64,000 nt of DNA from Bulleidia sp. zg-1006 (GTDB lineage Bacteria; Bacillota_I; Bacilli_A; Erysipelotrichales; Erysipelotrichaceae), in NCBI RefSeq assembly GCF_016812035.1, contig NZ_CP069178.1, positions 1,178,001 to 1,242,000 on the forward strand, given 5' to 3'. How positions within the stretch are numbered: position 1 is the first letter of the stretch; every line of letters begins with the position of its first letter. A program made the position numbers and the translations under genes. The notes below the pieces were generated by a model. It had not been told where the DNA came from and searched no databases. It was given only the letters and a program-made list of their open reading frames with translations. Below, piece by piece: positions 7,749 to 16,165 of the stretch.

Positions 7749-9433
7749 CAGCAAACACCTCCCACTGCAAGTTTGGGCATATTCATTTCTAAGGTTTCAC
7801 CATAAGCTCTGCCTATGGTAAATACTCTCACCTTATTTTCATCTGAAGCCTTACACTCGCATTTTTCACTGTCCAAAATTGCCTGCATTAGATTTACCGT
7901 TTCCATATTATTGAAGACAAAGTTTATGGCATTATCTTCGCCAATCTCTATGCGGTCAATAAAAGACACCAAGGATAATCTATTAAGCGTACCCTCTTCT
8001 ACATCAGGAATAATATCGGAAACAAAACTACCCTTATCTTTAATTTTTTCTGTTAATTCTTCTATCGTTTTTTGTTTTGTAATAATCTGTTTCTCAATCT
8101 CCCTAATCTTTAGAAGATAGTTTTTTCTAAATCTCTCAAACTCTTCTGTAGTAATAAGCTCTTCTTCCAGGTCCATATAAAGAGAGCCTCTAAGCCTTTC
8201 ATACTTTTTCTTTTCCGCATTTAAGGAGTCGAAATCAGCCTTGATTGTGAGCTTAGAAATATCAATCTTACTTACCTTTTTAAGAAGCTCATTATATTTT
8301 GAAAGATAATTATTAAGAGCATGAATGGTAGCACCTATTACATAATCTTCTTTAACGCTATGCCTTGTGCATTCGCCCTTGATGTTATATTCGGAGCATA
8401 TATAAAAGATGTTGTAGCCGTCTTTTGACTTGACCTTTCGTCTAATCATCGGGCTGCCGCAATCTTTACAGTAAAGCATTCCAGACAGAATACTCGGATT
8501 TTCTTTTGAAGCTTTTACATCTCGAAGCAGCATTTTATTTGCCAGTGCAAATACGGATTTGGAAACAATGCTTTCGTGAGCATTTTCTATTATGATCCAG
8601 TCATCCTTTGCTACATCGACTTCTCTTTTGGATTTGTAATTGAGCTTTGCCGTCTTGCCTTGTTCTAAAACGCCAATATATACCTTATTGGTGATGACCC
8701 TGTTGACCATCTTAGCATCCCACTTGGCATCTTTTACGATAAAGCCCGTGTTAAAGTTATCGCCTTTATTCTCCTTGTGCCTGGACGGTGTAACCGTACC
8801 TATGCTGTTTAGAAAATCAGCGATTGCTTTTGAGGAATATCCCTCAATTTTCATATCAAAAATACGGCTGACAATATGAGAAACCTCCGTGTCAACCACA
8901 AGCTTATGCTTATTCTTACTGTCTTTCTTATAACCGAATGGAGCGAAAGAACCGATAAATTCTCCGTTTTTCCTTTTGACTTCCTTAGATGATTTTACTT
9001 TCATAGAAATATCACGGCAGTAACTGTCGTTGATAAAATTTCTAATAGGAAGTATCAGGTGGGTATCACTTACATCAGCATTGTCGCTGTCGTAATTATC
9101 ATTTACGGAAATAAAGCGTATACCTTTTTCGGGAAATATCTTTTGTAAGTATTTGCCGGACTCGATATAATCTCTGCCGAAACGGGATAAGTCTTTTACG
9201 ATGATTATCCTAAACTTGCCCGCGTTTAGGTCTTCAATCATATTCTTGAAGTTCGGTCTGTCAAAATTAGAACCGCTAAAGCCGTCATCTACATACTCAT
9301 TAAATATGGTAATGCCGTTTTCTTTAGCGTAAGACTTGATGATTTGTCTTTGATTTGAAATAGAATTGCTTTCTGAAATATCCCCGTCTTCTCTTGAAAG
9401 ACGAAGATACATACAAGCGATATTATTGTTCAT
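7748..9433 (-). CDS. Large serine recombinase 3, first gene of the recombinase operon
   Basis: Large serine recombinase of 561 residues. The catalytic domain has YLRLSRED and KDLSRFGRD; a recombinase domain follows; a zinc ribbon is formed by YCKDCG and a later cysteine pair around ICSEY and GECTR; a long coiled coil runs near 400-480. It is the promoter-proximal gene of the three, with an AGGAGG just upstream and a good promoter at 9498-9526. The three genes overlap by 3-8 bases and must be translated as a coupled set. Confidence 0.93.
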   Translation of the reverse strand: MNNNIACMYLRLSREDGDISESNSISNQRQIIKSYAKENGITIFNEYVDDGFSGSNFDRPNFKNMIEDLNAGKFRIIIVKDLSRFGRDYIESGKYLQKIFPEKGIRFISVNDNYDSDNADVSDTHLILPIRNFINDSYCRDISMKVKSSKEVKRKNGEFIGSFAPFGYKKDSKNKHKLVVDTEVSHIVSRIFDMKIEGYSSKAIADFLNSIGTVTPSRHKENKGDNFNTGFIVKDAKWDAKMVNRVITNKVYIGVLEQGKTAKLNYKSKREVDVAKDDWIIIENAHESIVSKSVFALANKMLLRDVKASKENPSILSGMLYCKDCGSPMIRRKVKSKDGYNIFYICSEYNIKGECTRHSVKEDYVIGATIHALNNYLSKYNELLKKVSKIDISKLTIKADFDSLNAEKKKYERLRGSLYMDLEEELITTEEFERFRKNYLLKIREIEKQIITKQKTIEELTEKIKDKGSFVSDIIPDVEEGTLNRLSLVSFIDRIEIGEDNAINFVFNNMETVNLMQAILDSEKCECKASDENKVRVFTIGRAYGETLEMNMPKLAVGGVC

Positions 9434-9497
9434 AAGAACCCTCCTAAAATTTTATTTTGGCAAATAGTCATTTAGGAAGATTGCTTCTACCGCTTAT

Positions 9498-9526
9498 ATT
9501 GTACCGCACCCGGATTTTTATGTCAG
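9498..9526 (-). promoter_or_regulatory. Promoter of the recombinase operon
   Basis: On the minus strand CTGACA (9526-9521), a 17-base spacer and TACAAT (9503-9498) make a near-consensus vegetative promoter about 65 bases upstream of the first recombinase gene. Confidence 0.7.
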
Positions 9527-9528
9527 CC

Positions 9529-9744
9529 CTATAGCTTTATGACCGACCTTAAAAGATGCATTTCAATAATATCCAGCAAATCAAGCTTTTCGCTCTTGCT
9601 GCTTGAGTAGGTTATCTTCTTCTCATAATTTTTCTCTATTTGCTTTTTATCTTCATTTTTCTTGTTTTCATTTTTCATGATCATAACCTCGCATTTAATC
9701 GAATATAAGTTTTTTGACATTGGTAGGTGCATTGGCTGCTACAT
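9529..9744 (-). pseudogene. Small ICE protein with a TAG at codon 2
   Basis: A strong GGAGGTGAG (9751-9759) precedes ATG TAG at 9744-9739. The frame then stays open for about 70 codons (QPMHLPMSKNLYS onward) to 9529, giving a lysine/glutamate-rich protein ending in LHLLRS-like residues (DIIEMHLLRSVIKL). The ribosome binding site is placed for the ATG whose second codon is TAG, which suggests a point mutation of a Tyr codon. A shorter product can still be made from the ATG at 9678, which has GAGG eight bases upstream; that version is 49 residues. Function unknown; small proteins at this position are common in such ICEs. Confidence 0.45.
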
Positions 9745-9759
9745 AGGAATCTCACCTCC

Positions 9760-10180
9760 GCCCCCTGTTCCAGACGAGGCAGCTTAAACTATTGAAGTAT
9801 CATTATCACCACTTACATCATCGAAATAAGTTGCCACACTTATCTTTTATGTATTCCTATCTGTCGCTCGTTTTCTTCTATCCTCGGTTTAGCCCCGGTA
9901 TTCATTTGAACCGATTTTCATCAGCAGAAAAGTCTTGGCGTAGGTCATAATTCTCAGCAAGTGGATAAAGTCCTACCTTGGTCTATTCAGTTGTCAAAGA
10001 ACAAATAGCTTTCGCTATGAGAGTTGCTTTTTAGTTTTGGGATAGAGATTTCTCTATCACGAAAGAAGCAAATTACCCTCTCACTATGTACAGTGAAAAT
10101 TCGCCACACCTGGACACACTTTTTTCAAAATAAAAATGAGGAAGCGAAAACAAATTGTCTCCGCTCCCCCGTTAGTCAGA
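9760..10180 (-). other. Hairpin-rich gene-free region
   Basis: About 420 bases without a convincing gene. It contains several inverted repeats: ATAGC/GCTAT with a TTTC loop (10006-10019), GATAGAGA-TT-TCTCTATC (10041-10058) and TCACT/AGTGA (10081-10096). On the minus strand CTTTGACAACTGAATAG is near 10000. It lies between the sigma-like gene and the small ORF/recombinase operon and may hold a promoter or structured leader for that operon. I cannot assign it to a known RNA family. Confidence 0.4.
10131..10167 (-). terminator. Terminator after the sigma-like gene
   Basis: On the minus strand GGAGCGGAGACAA, a short loop and TTGTTTTCGCTTCC, followed by TCATTTTTATTTT. It begins 14 bases after the stop of the sigma-like gene. 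Confidence 0.55.
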
Positions 10181-10594
10181 TTAGATATTCCCTTCGAGCA
10201 TCTTTTTAAGCTTTGCTAAAATCCTATCCCTTTTTCTGATAAGAGATGTCTTATGAAGATTAAGAGCTTTAGCCGCTATCCTTGTAGACTCATCCTGATA
10301 ATAAAGTCTTTCTATGACTTCCCTTTCCTCATCATTTAATGAGTCAATCGCTTCTCTAACCCTGTCGATAAGCATCTTGGTTTCAACGATTTTTTCCAAA
10401 TCGTAATTCTCATCGGCAATAGTATCCTCAAAGGAATATTCCGTGCTGAGGTCAGAAAAAAAGAGCAACTTGTTTTGTCTATCAAGTCGCTCTAAATATC
10501 TTTCCCTATTTGTAATTTGCCAGTAGCTTTTATAGACTTCTTGGTCTACTTCAATTTTTTCGCCTCCAACGAAAATATAGTATTTCTTATCCAT
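10181..10594 (-). CDS. Sigma-70 region 4-like protein
   Basis: Protein of 137 residues. The last 60 residues (AIDSLNDEEREVIERLYY, then TRIAAKALNLHKTSLIRKR) are a sigma region 4 helix-turn-helix; the N-terminal half has no region 2. Such short sigma-like proteins are usual in Firmicutes ICEs and phages and probably activate transcription of excision or transfer genes. The ATG follows GGAGG. It stands alone between two terminators, upstream of the recombinase region, so the recombinase promoter is a reasonable target, by inference. Confidence 0.75.
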   Translation of the reverse strand: MDKKYYIFVGGEKIEVDQEVYKSYWQITNRERYLERLDRQNKLLFFSDLSTEYSFEDTIADENYDLEKIVETKMLIDRVREAIDSLNDEEREVIERLYYQDESTRIAAKALNLHKTSLIRKRDRILAKLKKMLEGNI

Positions 10595-10692
10595 TTTTTC
10601 CTCCGTGTTCTTTTGAATTTGTTTGCTTGTTAAAATCCAAAAGAAGCTGGAGGACTTCTTATTCTTTTCATAAGCCTCCTAAAAATGAGCGT

Positions 10693-10727
10693 AAAAAAAG
10701 ACCATAAGTTTTTCACCTATGGTCTTT
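10693..10727 (-). terminator. Rho-independent terminator
   Basis: AAGACCATA and TATGGTCTT pair around a loop, followed on the minus strand by seven T. It ends transcription of the 10834-11590 genes before the sigma-like gene. Confidence 0.75.
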
Positions 10728-10833
10728 GCCCGTGATATTAAATTAGTTCCGTCCCACTATATACACTTTAACATATATGAAGTTCGCTTAGAGTCCCCTC
10801 TTTGTCCGATGATTGTCCGTAGGTACTCCGTCA

Positions 10834-11049
10834 TTAGTCCGCAACAACTCCGTTTTTTATCCGCCTTTTATCCGATAATTTTTCTTTTAAATCTTGCAAA
10901 GTCATCGTCGGACAAGCTTTTTCAGGTACCAATAAAATCATACTGTCAGGCAAACCCTCAATGATATCTACGGTGTCATCATCTAACCTTTTCATAAGAA
11001 GAGCCACTTCAGCTTTATTCCTCAAATCATATATGGGCATTATCTTCAT
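10834..11049 (-). CDS. Small hypothetical protein
   Basis: A 71-residue acidic protein (MKIMPIYDLRNKAEVALLM at the start) with no membrane segment and no recognised domain. Its ATG overlaps the TGA of the preceding gene and follows AAAGGAG, so the two are translationally coupled. The N-terminal pattern IYDLRNKAEV followed by a hydrophobic stretch recalls Phd-like antitoxin starts, but this is too weak to name it. It belongs to the regulatory block left of the repressor gene. Confidence 0.55.
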   Translation of the reverse strand: MKIMPIYDLRNKAEVALLMKRLDDDTVDIIEGLPDSMILLVPEKACPTMTLQDLKEKLSDKRRIKNGVVAD

Positions 11050-11590
11050 TTCTGTTCTCCTTTCGATTTTTCATCACTGATTTCTTTTAAAAGAGTCGGA
11101 AGAGCGTATCCCCAAAGTGCTATGCCCATAATGGCAATCGCTTCATTTTTCCGCTCGTAGAATGATGTCTTTTCTAATGCAACCTTTCTCATTATCTCCT
11201 CGTTTGAATGTTTATCACGGCTGAGATAAGAGTATTGAATTATCGTATAGTAACACTGACCGTGAACAGGATATTCTTTTAACCTTATCAATGCACTGTC
11301 GATAATATCAATCAGCCATTTCGTTTCAAAAAGATGTCTGACCCTCGCTTCAAAATCATCAAGGACTCTTTCTGGAGCAAAATTTTCCAGATATGAAAGT
11401 GCCTCTCCCAAATCACTCCCATAGGTTACTTCCTGCTCGCAGACAAGGCACTGTGCCGTATTTTTTACTGACCAAACAACATTCCTATATATCGAAAGTA
11501 CGCTTTTGCTTTCAGTTTGGTCGGCAAAAAAGGAAGCTCATGACTCTCATAGAGCCTTTCCAATTCCCTAAGCATTTTTCCCTTCGCCAT
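11046..11590 (-). pseudogene. ArpU/RinA-like regulator, frameshifted at an A tract
   Basis: The ATG at 11590 opens a frame reading MAKGKMLRELERLYESHELP, then KAYFRYIGMLFGQ and a stop. Directly after the stop, one base out of frame, the sequence continues as KNTAQCLVCEQE into a 121-residue frame ending at 11046 (with CYYTIIQYSYLS and TSFYERKNEAIAIMG). One missing base in the A run at 11461-11466 explains both. The C-terminal part resembles ArpU/RinA-type phage and ICE transcription regulators. A separate product from 11411 is possible but would lack the N-terminal third. A sequencing error in the homopolymer cannot be excluded. Confidence 0.6.
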
Positions 11591-11648
11591 CTGCCCTCAC
11601 CTCACTTTGTTCCCATGTATTTCTTCAAACTTACCGCAAAATATTTAT

Positions 11649-11676
11649 TGCATTTAAGTTCTTCAGATGCTATAAT
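11649..11676 (+). promoter_or_regulatory. Promoter of the repressor/ImmA operon
   Basis: TTGCAT (11649-11654), 16 bases, TATAAT (11671-11676), about 105 bases upstream of the repressor ATG and followed by repeated operator-like sequences. Confidence 0.55.
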
Positions 11677-11729
11677 AAGTGTACTCAAGTTCTATTTAAT
11701 TATACACAAAGAAAAAGAGAAAAGCAAGT

Positions 11730-11770
11730 ACCTAAATTCACTTTATGTTTTTTAGGTGAACTTAGGTTCA
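11730..11770. promoter_or_regulatory. Likely operators of the HTH repressor
   Basis: ACCTAAATTCAC (11730-11741) and its inverted relative GTGAACTTAGGT (11756-11767) stand between promoter and start codon. The second is part of a TGAAC-TTAG-GTTCA palindrome (11757-11770). A third similar half-site, ACTCAAGTTC, is at 11683-11692. The pattern suits a Cro/CI-type dimer that controls its own gene. Inferred from repeats only. Confidence 0.5.
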
Positions 11771-11783
11771 ATAGGAGGATAAA

Positions 11784-12191
11784 ATGAACTTTGGAGAAAA
11801 GGTGAGAAGCTTTAGAACCGAAAACGACTACACCCAGGACGAGTTTGCAAAACTTATCGGCGTAAGCAAAAGAACGCTGCTTTTATATGAGCAAGGGAAA
11901 AGATACCCGAAGCAAAAGGAAGTCTATGAAAAAATAGCCGAGGTGATGGGCTGCGATTATAACTTTCTTATGACGGAGGAAGATGAATTTTTGGAAGAAG
12001 TTTCTAACAGATACGGCACAACGGAAGTTGCAAAAGTCAGAGCTTTAGCCGAGGGAGTAAGCAGTATGTTTGCAGGCGGTACTTTACCCGAAGAAGATAT
12101 GGAAGAAGCATTCCAGGCAATCACAAGAGCCTACTGGAAAGCAAAAGATATTAACAAGAAATATGGTAAGAAGAAAGATAAATTAAGGTGA
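11784..12191 (+). CDS. HTH Xre-family repressor (ImmR-like)
   Basis: DNA-binding protein of 135 residues. The N-terminal Cro/CI helix-turn-helix covers about residues 5-60 (YTQDEFAKLIGVSKRTLLLY). The C-terminal half would dimerise. The ATG follows AGGAGG. The next gene, three bases downstream, is an ImmA-type metalloprotease. By analogy with ICEBs1 ImmR/ImmA, this repressor should keep the excision and transfer genes off and be cleaved by its partner after DNA damage or cell-cell signals. Confidence 0.85.
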   Translation: MNFGEKVRSFRTENDYTQDEFAKLIGVSKRTLLLYEQGKRYPKQKEVYEKIAEVMGCDYNFLMTEEDEFLEEVSNRYGTTEVAKVRALAEGVSSMFAGGTLPEEDMEEAFQAITRAYWKAKDINKKYGKKKDKLR

Positions 12192-12194
12192 GCT

Positions 12195-12755
12195 ATGACA
12201 AACGATTGGATATACGAAAAAGCCAATGCTTTGGTCAGAAAGCATTTTACTCGTGATCCTTTTGAGCTTGCCAAAGACCTTAATATTCATCTTGAAGTAA
12301 TGAATAATATGACTCATCTTCTTGGAATGTATCAGGTCATACAGAAAAACCGTTTTATCTTTCTTTCCGCTGATTTACATCCAAGTATCAGGAAAGTTGT
12401 TTTAGCTCATGAGATTGGACACGACCAACTTCATAGAAATTATGCAAAGGCAAATGCCTTCCATGAGGTTTCTATTTTCAGAGAATTGGGATGCCATGAA
12501 ATAGAAGCAAATATTTTTGCGGCTCATCTTCTGATTGATGATAAAGAAATCATACGACTTTTAGAAAATGAAGATGTATCGGATTGCTCCCTTGCTAATG
12601 AGCTTGGCGTGGAAATCAACCTTGTAAACTTGAAAATATCAGAGTTATACAAAATGGGTATACTTTCCTCTTCCAAGTACAATATCGAAAGACCGAGATC
12701 GGAGTTTCTGAAAGACTATAACCCTATAAGAGATAGAGATAATTCGACTTATTAA
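12195..12755 (+). CDS. ImmA/IrrE-family metallopeptidase
   Basis: Zinc peptidase of 186 residues with the HEIGH motif (VVLAHEIGHDQLH, near residue 75) and a later Glu in HEIEANIFAAHLL, the typical third ligand region. It starts with ATG three bases after the repressor stop. Family members cleave the paired Xre repressor and so induce the element. The cognate substrate here is inferred from the pairing. Confidence 0.88.
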   Translation: MTNDWIYEKANALVRKHFTRDPFELAKDLNIHLEVMNNMTHLLGMYQVIQKNRFIFLSADLHPSIRKVVLAHEIGHDQLHRNYAKANAFHEVSIFRELGCHEIEANIFAAHLLIDDKEIIRLLENEDVSDCSLANELGVEINLVNLKISELYKMGILSSSKYNIERPRSEFLKDYNPIRDRDNSTY

Positions 12756-12864
12756 AAGCTCTCAAAGGACGCTGACAAATAATTCTATGCAGGATATAAT
12801 AATTAACAAAACTCAATACTCGCTTAACGCTTAATCTACAAATCATTCTTTTGTAGCAAGCACA

Positions 12865-12992
12865 GTAAGTGTGTACACACTTACGGAAAAATTGATGAAG
12901 CAGACCTATACGGTGCTGCTTCTTTTTTATCCATTTTTAGCTTGTTAGGGAGAACCCTAAGACCCCGAAATACACCGAAAGGAGACAAAATT
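12865..12992 (+). other. Candidate origin of transfer (oriT)
   Basis: The 240-base gap before mobC carries a perfect 20-base palindrome centred on GTGTAC (GTAAGTGTG half, 12865-12884) and a perfect hairpin TTAGGG-AGAA-CCCTAA (12945-12960), followed by GACCCCG. Such inverted repeats directly upstream of the relaxosome genes are where oriT usually lies in this family. The nick site cannot be fixed from sequence. Confidence 0.45.
12897..12928 (+). terminator. Terminator before the relaxosome genes
   Basis: GAAGCAG and CTGCTTC pair around a loop, followed by six T on the plus strand. It ends transcription from the repressor/immA side. Confidence 0.65.
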
Positions 12993-13352
12993 ATGGCAAA
13001 TAGAAAAAGAAATATACAGCTTAAAATATGCTTGAACGAAGAAGAAAAACAAATTTTTGAAAAGAAAATGAAGCTTGCCAAGTGCAAAACAATGAGTCAT
13101 TTTCTAAGGAAATGCGTTCTTGAAAAGGAGATTTATCAGATTGATTTACAGCCCTTTGCAGATTTACAGGGACTTCTTTATAACGCTACAAGCAATATCA
13201 ATCAGATTGCAAAACGAGTGAATTCTACAGGCATTATTTACAGTGATGACATAGGTGATATGAAAAAACAGATAGACCACATTTCAAAAGAGATATGGCA
13301 AATCCACGCTCTTCTTCTTGGAAGAACCGCTGAAACTGGAGATGATAAGTAA
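12993..13352 (+). CDS. mobC: MobC-like relaxosome accessory protein
   Basis: Protein of 119 residues: a basic N-terminal ribbon-helix-helix-like part (NRKRNIQLKICLNEEEKQIF, MSHFLRKCVLEKEI) and a C-terminal helix pair (LLYNATSNINQIAKRVN), the usual MobC pattern. It binds oriT and helps the relaxase. I chose ATG 12993, behind GAAAGGAG; an upstream in-frame ATG lies in the candidate oriT. Its stop overlaps the relaxase start. Confidence 0.85.
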   Translation: MANRKRNIQLKICLNEEEKQIFEKKMKLAKCKTMSHFLRKCVLEKEIYQIDLQPFADLQGLLYNATSNINQIAKRVNSTGIIYSDDIGDMKKQIDHISKEIWQIHALLLGRTAETGDDK

Positions 13353-13688
13353 TGGCAATAACGAAAATTCACCCTATAAAATCTACGCTGAACTTGGCAA
13401 TTGACTATATAACCAATGCCGAGAAGACGGATGAAAAAATTCTAATCAGCACCAATAAATGCCATGCAGCTTCCGCTCATACACAATTTTTAAGGCGAAG
13501 AGAAGAAGCAAATGTTCGAGGTTCTGTACTTGCAAGACATCTTATTCAGTCGTTCTTGCCGGGCGAAGCTACACCCGAAACGGCACACCAAATCGGTCTG
13601 GAACTTTGCAACAGAATACTTAAAGATGAGTATGAATTTATCCTCTCTACCCACATTGACAAAGGACATATTCACAACCATATCATCT
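13352..13688 (+). CDS. MobP-type relaxase, 5' exon
   Basis: N-terminal 112 codons of the relaxase that nicks oriT and leads the strand into the recipient. It includes LIQSFLPGE, the substrate-binding TAHQIGLELCNRIL and the metal-binding histidine motif GHIHNHII. The frame is broken inside the codon after HNHII by a group II intron (13689-16165). Removing the intron joins ATC ATC T to TT AAT AAT and gives HNHIIFNNVNMVTGKCYQ in perfect frame, with a total of 443 residues. Without splicing the protein ends soon after the motif. Confidence 0.93.
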
Positions 13689-16165
13689 GTGCGTCCATAA
13701 GGTACGAAGTAAATCCATTTTAGCAAAATGGTAGAATAGTAGTTTTAATATCTAGGGTCAATAACTAACTTAGAGGAGAAATCCAAAGAGGACAATAGCA
13801 CGTTATTAAAGTCATAAGTTGGATAGATATCATTCCACGACTGAATGGCGAGACCTAAAGTTGATATGAGGATAAAATCTAAACTGATTGAATGCCAGTC
13901 CGAGGAACATTTGTGGTGGTCATAACGAAAGATATCTATATACGTTATGTTGAGTGTGCCTATGTAGCGAAGATTAATGCATTAGGCAAAACTTTACACT
14001 CAATCCGCTTGCATAAGCATGAAAGGACGAAAAGCATATCCGACAATCAACGCTTGCTTTTTACTTCGATACTAAATGGAGATTACCTAAGTCAGAAAGC
14101 GAAAAAAATGCTATGGTTTTAAGAACCTGAATATCTGATATGGTAACGGAGCCTTCGTAGTAATCCGAGAGAGATAATGACTCTTACATGGTGAAGGAAG
14201 GCAGTTTATTCATTCAATTCAGAGGAAAGGAAGGTGCGAGAGGCACTATGAGAAATCCCAACAATGTATTGATTAGTTTGAGAAAACATTCAAAAGAAGA
14301 AAACTACACTTACAAAAGATTGTATCGTAACCTTTACAATACAGACCTATTCTTGCAAGCATACCAAAATATTTATGCTAACACAGGAAATATGACTAAA
14401 GGTGTAGATAATCAAACAATAAGTGCAATGAGCTTAGAAAGAATTAACAAAATCATTGATTCACTAAAAGATGAAAGTTACTCACCCACACCAACAAAAA
14501 GAGTATATATTCCAAAGAAAAACGGAAAATTAAGACCATTAGGCATACCAAGCATTGACGATAAATTAGTACAGGAAGTATGTAGAATGTTATTAAATTC
14601 TATCTATGATGAAAGCTTTGAGGACACATCTCATGGCTTTAGAGATAATAGAAGTTGTCATACCGCTTTAAGACAAATTCAAAATAGATTCGTAAGATGT
14701 AAATGGTTCGTTGAAGGAGACATTAAAGGTTTCTTTGACAATATAGACCATAACATTATGATAGACATTCTATCCAAGCGTATTGACGATGAAAGATTCC
14801 TAAGATTAATAAGAAAGTTTCTTAAAGCTGGATACATGGAACAAAACCAATATCACAACACCTACAGTGGAATGCCACAAGGGTCAATAATAAGTCCCAT
14901 ACTTTCAAATATTTACTTGGATAAGTTTGACAAGTATATGCAAAATTACAAGGAAAGCTTTGATAAAGGTAATAAAAGAAAGCAAAATAAGGAATATAAA
15001 GCTCTCTATGATAGAAGAAAAAGACTTGAAAATAAGTTAAGCAAGACAACCAATAAAATTGAAATAGATGATATTAAATCAGAAATTGAAGAGATAAACA
15101 AAAGATATTTCAATATACCTTGCTTAAATCCTATGGATGAAAACTTCAAGAGAATACAATATGTTAGATATGCTGATGATTTCATTATTGGCATTATCGG
15201 TTCTAAGGCAGATGCTGAAAAGGTAAAACAAGACATTGGTCAATTTATCAAATCAGAATTAAACCTCGAACTATCTGATGAAAAAACGCTAGTAACAAAA
15301 TCAACAGATAGAGCCAAGTTCCTAGGTTTTGATATCAGAGTAACTCCTGGAAGTAATCATACAAAGAGGACAAAAGCAGGTATAAAAGCAAGAAACTTTG
15401 GTGGTCATGTAAGACTTGAGCTATCAACTTCAACAATACAAAATAAGCTAGCAGAGCTTGGAGCATTAAGAATTAAAAATCTAAATGGAAAAGAAGTATG
15501 GTTTCCTAAAGAAAGAACTGAGCTAATATCAAGAACAAACTTAAGTATATTAGACCAATATAACGGAGAAATTAGAGGATTCTGCAACTACTACAGAATC
15601 GCAAATAATTCTTCAAAGCTCCATAAGTTTAGATACATTATGGAATATAGTCTGTATAAAACATTGGCTTGCAAATATAGGACAAAGGTAACGGATATTA
15701 TAACTAGATACCGCACTGATAAAGATTTTGGTATAAGTTATACAGATAAAAATGGTAATAACAAAACTCGTTTACTTTGGAAAGACAGCTTGGCTAGAAA
15801 AGAATTTCCCCAATGTGATAATGCTGATGTGATTCATAAGCAAAAATTCTATCTTAAGAAACCAACGCTAGGTTTAAGATTAAAAAATAATAAGTGTGAA
15901 TGGTGCGGGAAAGAAACTAATAATCTAAAAGTGTATCAAGTAAAAAAGCTTAAAGACTTAACTGATGAATATGCTTGGCATGTTTTTATGAAAAGCATTA
16001 ATAGAAAAACTCTAGTAATTTGTAATGAATGTTTTGAAAAAATTAATAACTCAAATGAAGAATAAATGGAAAGCCGTATACATCGAGAGGTGTACGTACG
16101 GTTTGGGGGCGAGTATCTAAAAACCTACATTAGAAATAATGCAAGGCGTTGGATACTTAGCCTAC
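13689..16165 (+). mobile_element. Group II intron in the relaxase gene
   Basis: A 2477-base intron starting GTGCG and ending CCTAC. Domain V is visible at about 16070-16102 (AGCCGTATACATCGAGAGG followed by TGTACGTACGGTTT), very like that of the lactococcal Ll.LtrB intron. Domain VI follows. The reverse transcriptase/maturase ORF occupies domain IV. The boundaries are supported by exact restoration of the relaxase frame. Introns in conjugative relaxase genes are well known; here the site is immediately next to the HUH-type metal motif. Splicing should be required for transfer. Confidence 0.93.
14248..16065 (+). CDS. ltrA: Group II intron reverse transcriptase/maturase (LtrA-like)
   Basis: Intron-encoded protein of 605 residues. 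The reverse transcriptase domain includes PLGIPSIDDKLVQE, the EGDIKGFFDNIDH region, GMPQGSIISPILSNIYLD and the catalytic YADD (near residue 310). A maturase domain follows (RGFCNYYRIANN). The C-terminus has CEWCGK and a later CNEC, an HNH-type endonuclease module. All key residues look intact, so the intron may still splice and home. I chose the ATG at 14248, behind GAGAGG; an upstream in-frame ATG at 14188 is less likely. Confidence 0.92.
   Translation: MRNPNNVLISLRKHSKEENYTYKRLYRNLYNTDLFLQAYQNIYANTGNMTKGVDNQTISAMSLERINKIIDSLKDESYSPTPTKRVYIPKKNGKLRPLGIPSIDDKLVQEVCRMLLNSIYDESFEDTSHGFRDNRSCHTALRQIQNRFVRCKWFVEGDIKGFFDNIDHNIMIDILSKRIDDERFLRLIRKFLKAGYMEQNQYHNTYSGMPQGSIISPILSNIYLDKFDKYMQNYKESFDKGNKRKQNKEYKALYDRRKRLENKLSKTTNKIEIDDIKSEIEEINKRYFNIPCLNPMDENFKRIQYVRYADDFIIGIIGSKADAEKVKQDIGQFIKSELNLELSDEKTLVTKSTDRAKFLGFDIRVTPGSNHTKRTKAGIKARNFGGHVRLELSTSTIQNKLAELGALRIKNLNGKEVWFPKERTELISRTNLSILDQYNGEIRGFCNYYRIANNSSKLHKFRYIMEYSLYKTLACKYRTKVTDIITRYRTDKDFGISYTDKNGNNKTRLLWKDSLARKEFPQCDNADVIHKQKFYLKKPTLGLRLKNNKCEWCGKETNNLKVYQVKKLKDLTDEYAWHVFMKSINRKTLVICNECFEKINNSNEE

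Noticed and set aside
9760-10180. CRISPR array or tandem repeat
   Set aside because: The inverted repeats differ from each other and are not evenly spaced; no repeat-spacer structure is seen anywhere in the window.
13892-14122. 76-codon frame inside the group II intron
   Set aside because: Lies in the structured RNA domains I-III upstream of the maturase; coding potential not credible.
14248-16065. Retron or diversity-generating reverse transcriptase
   Set aside because: Maturase and HNH-type parts, intron boundaries and domain V identify a group II intron protein instead.
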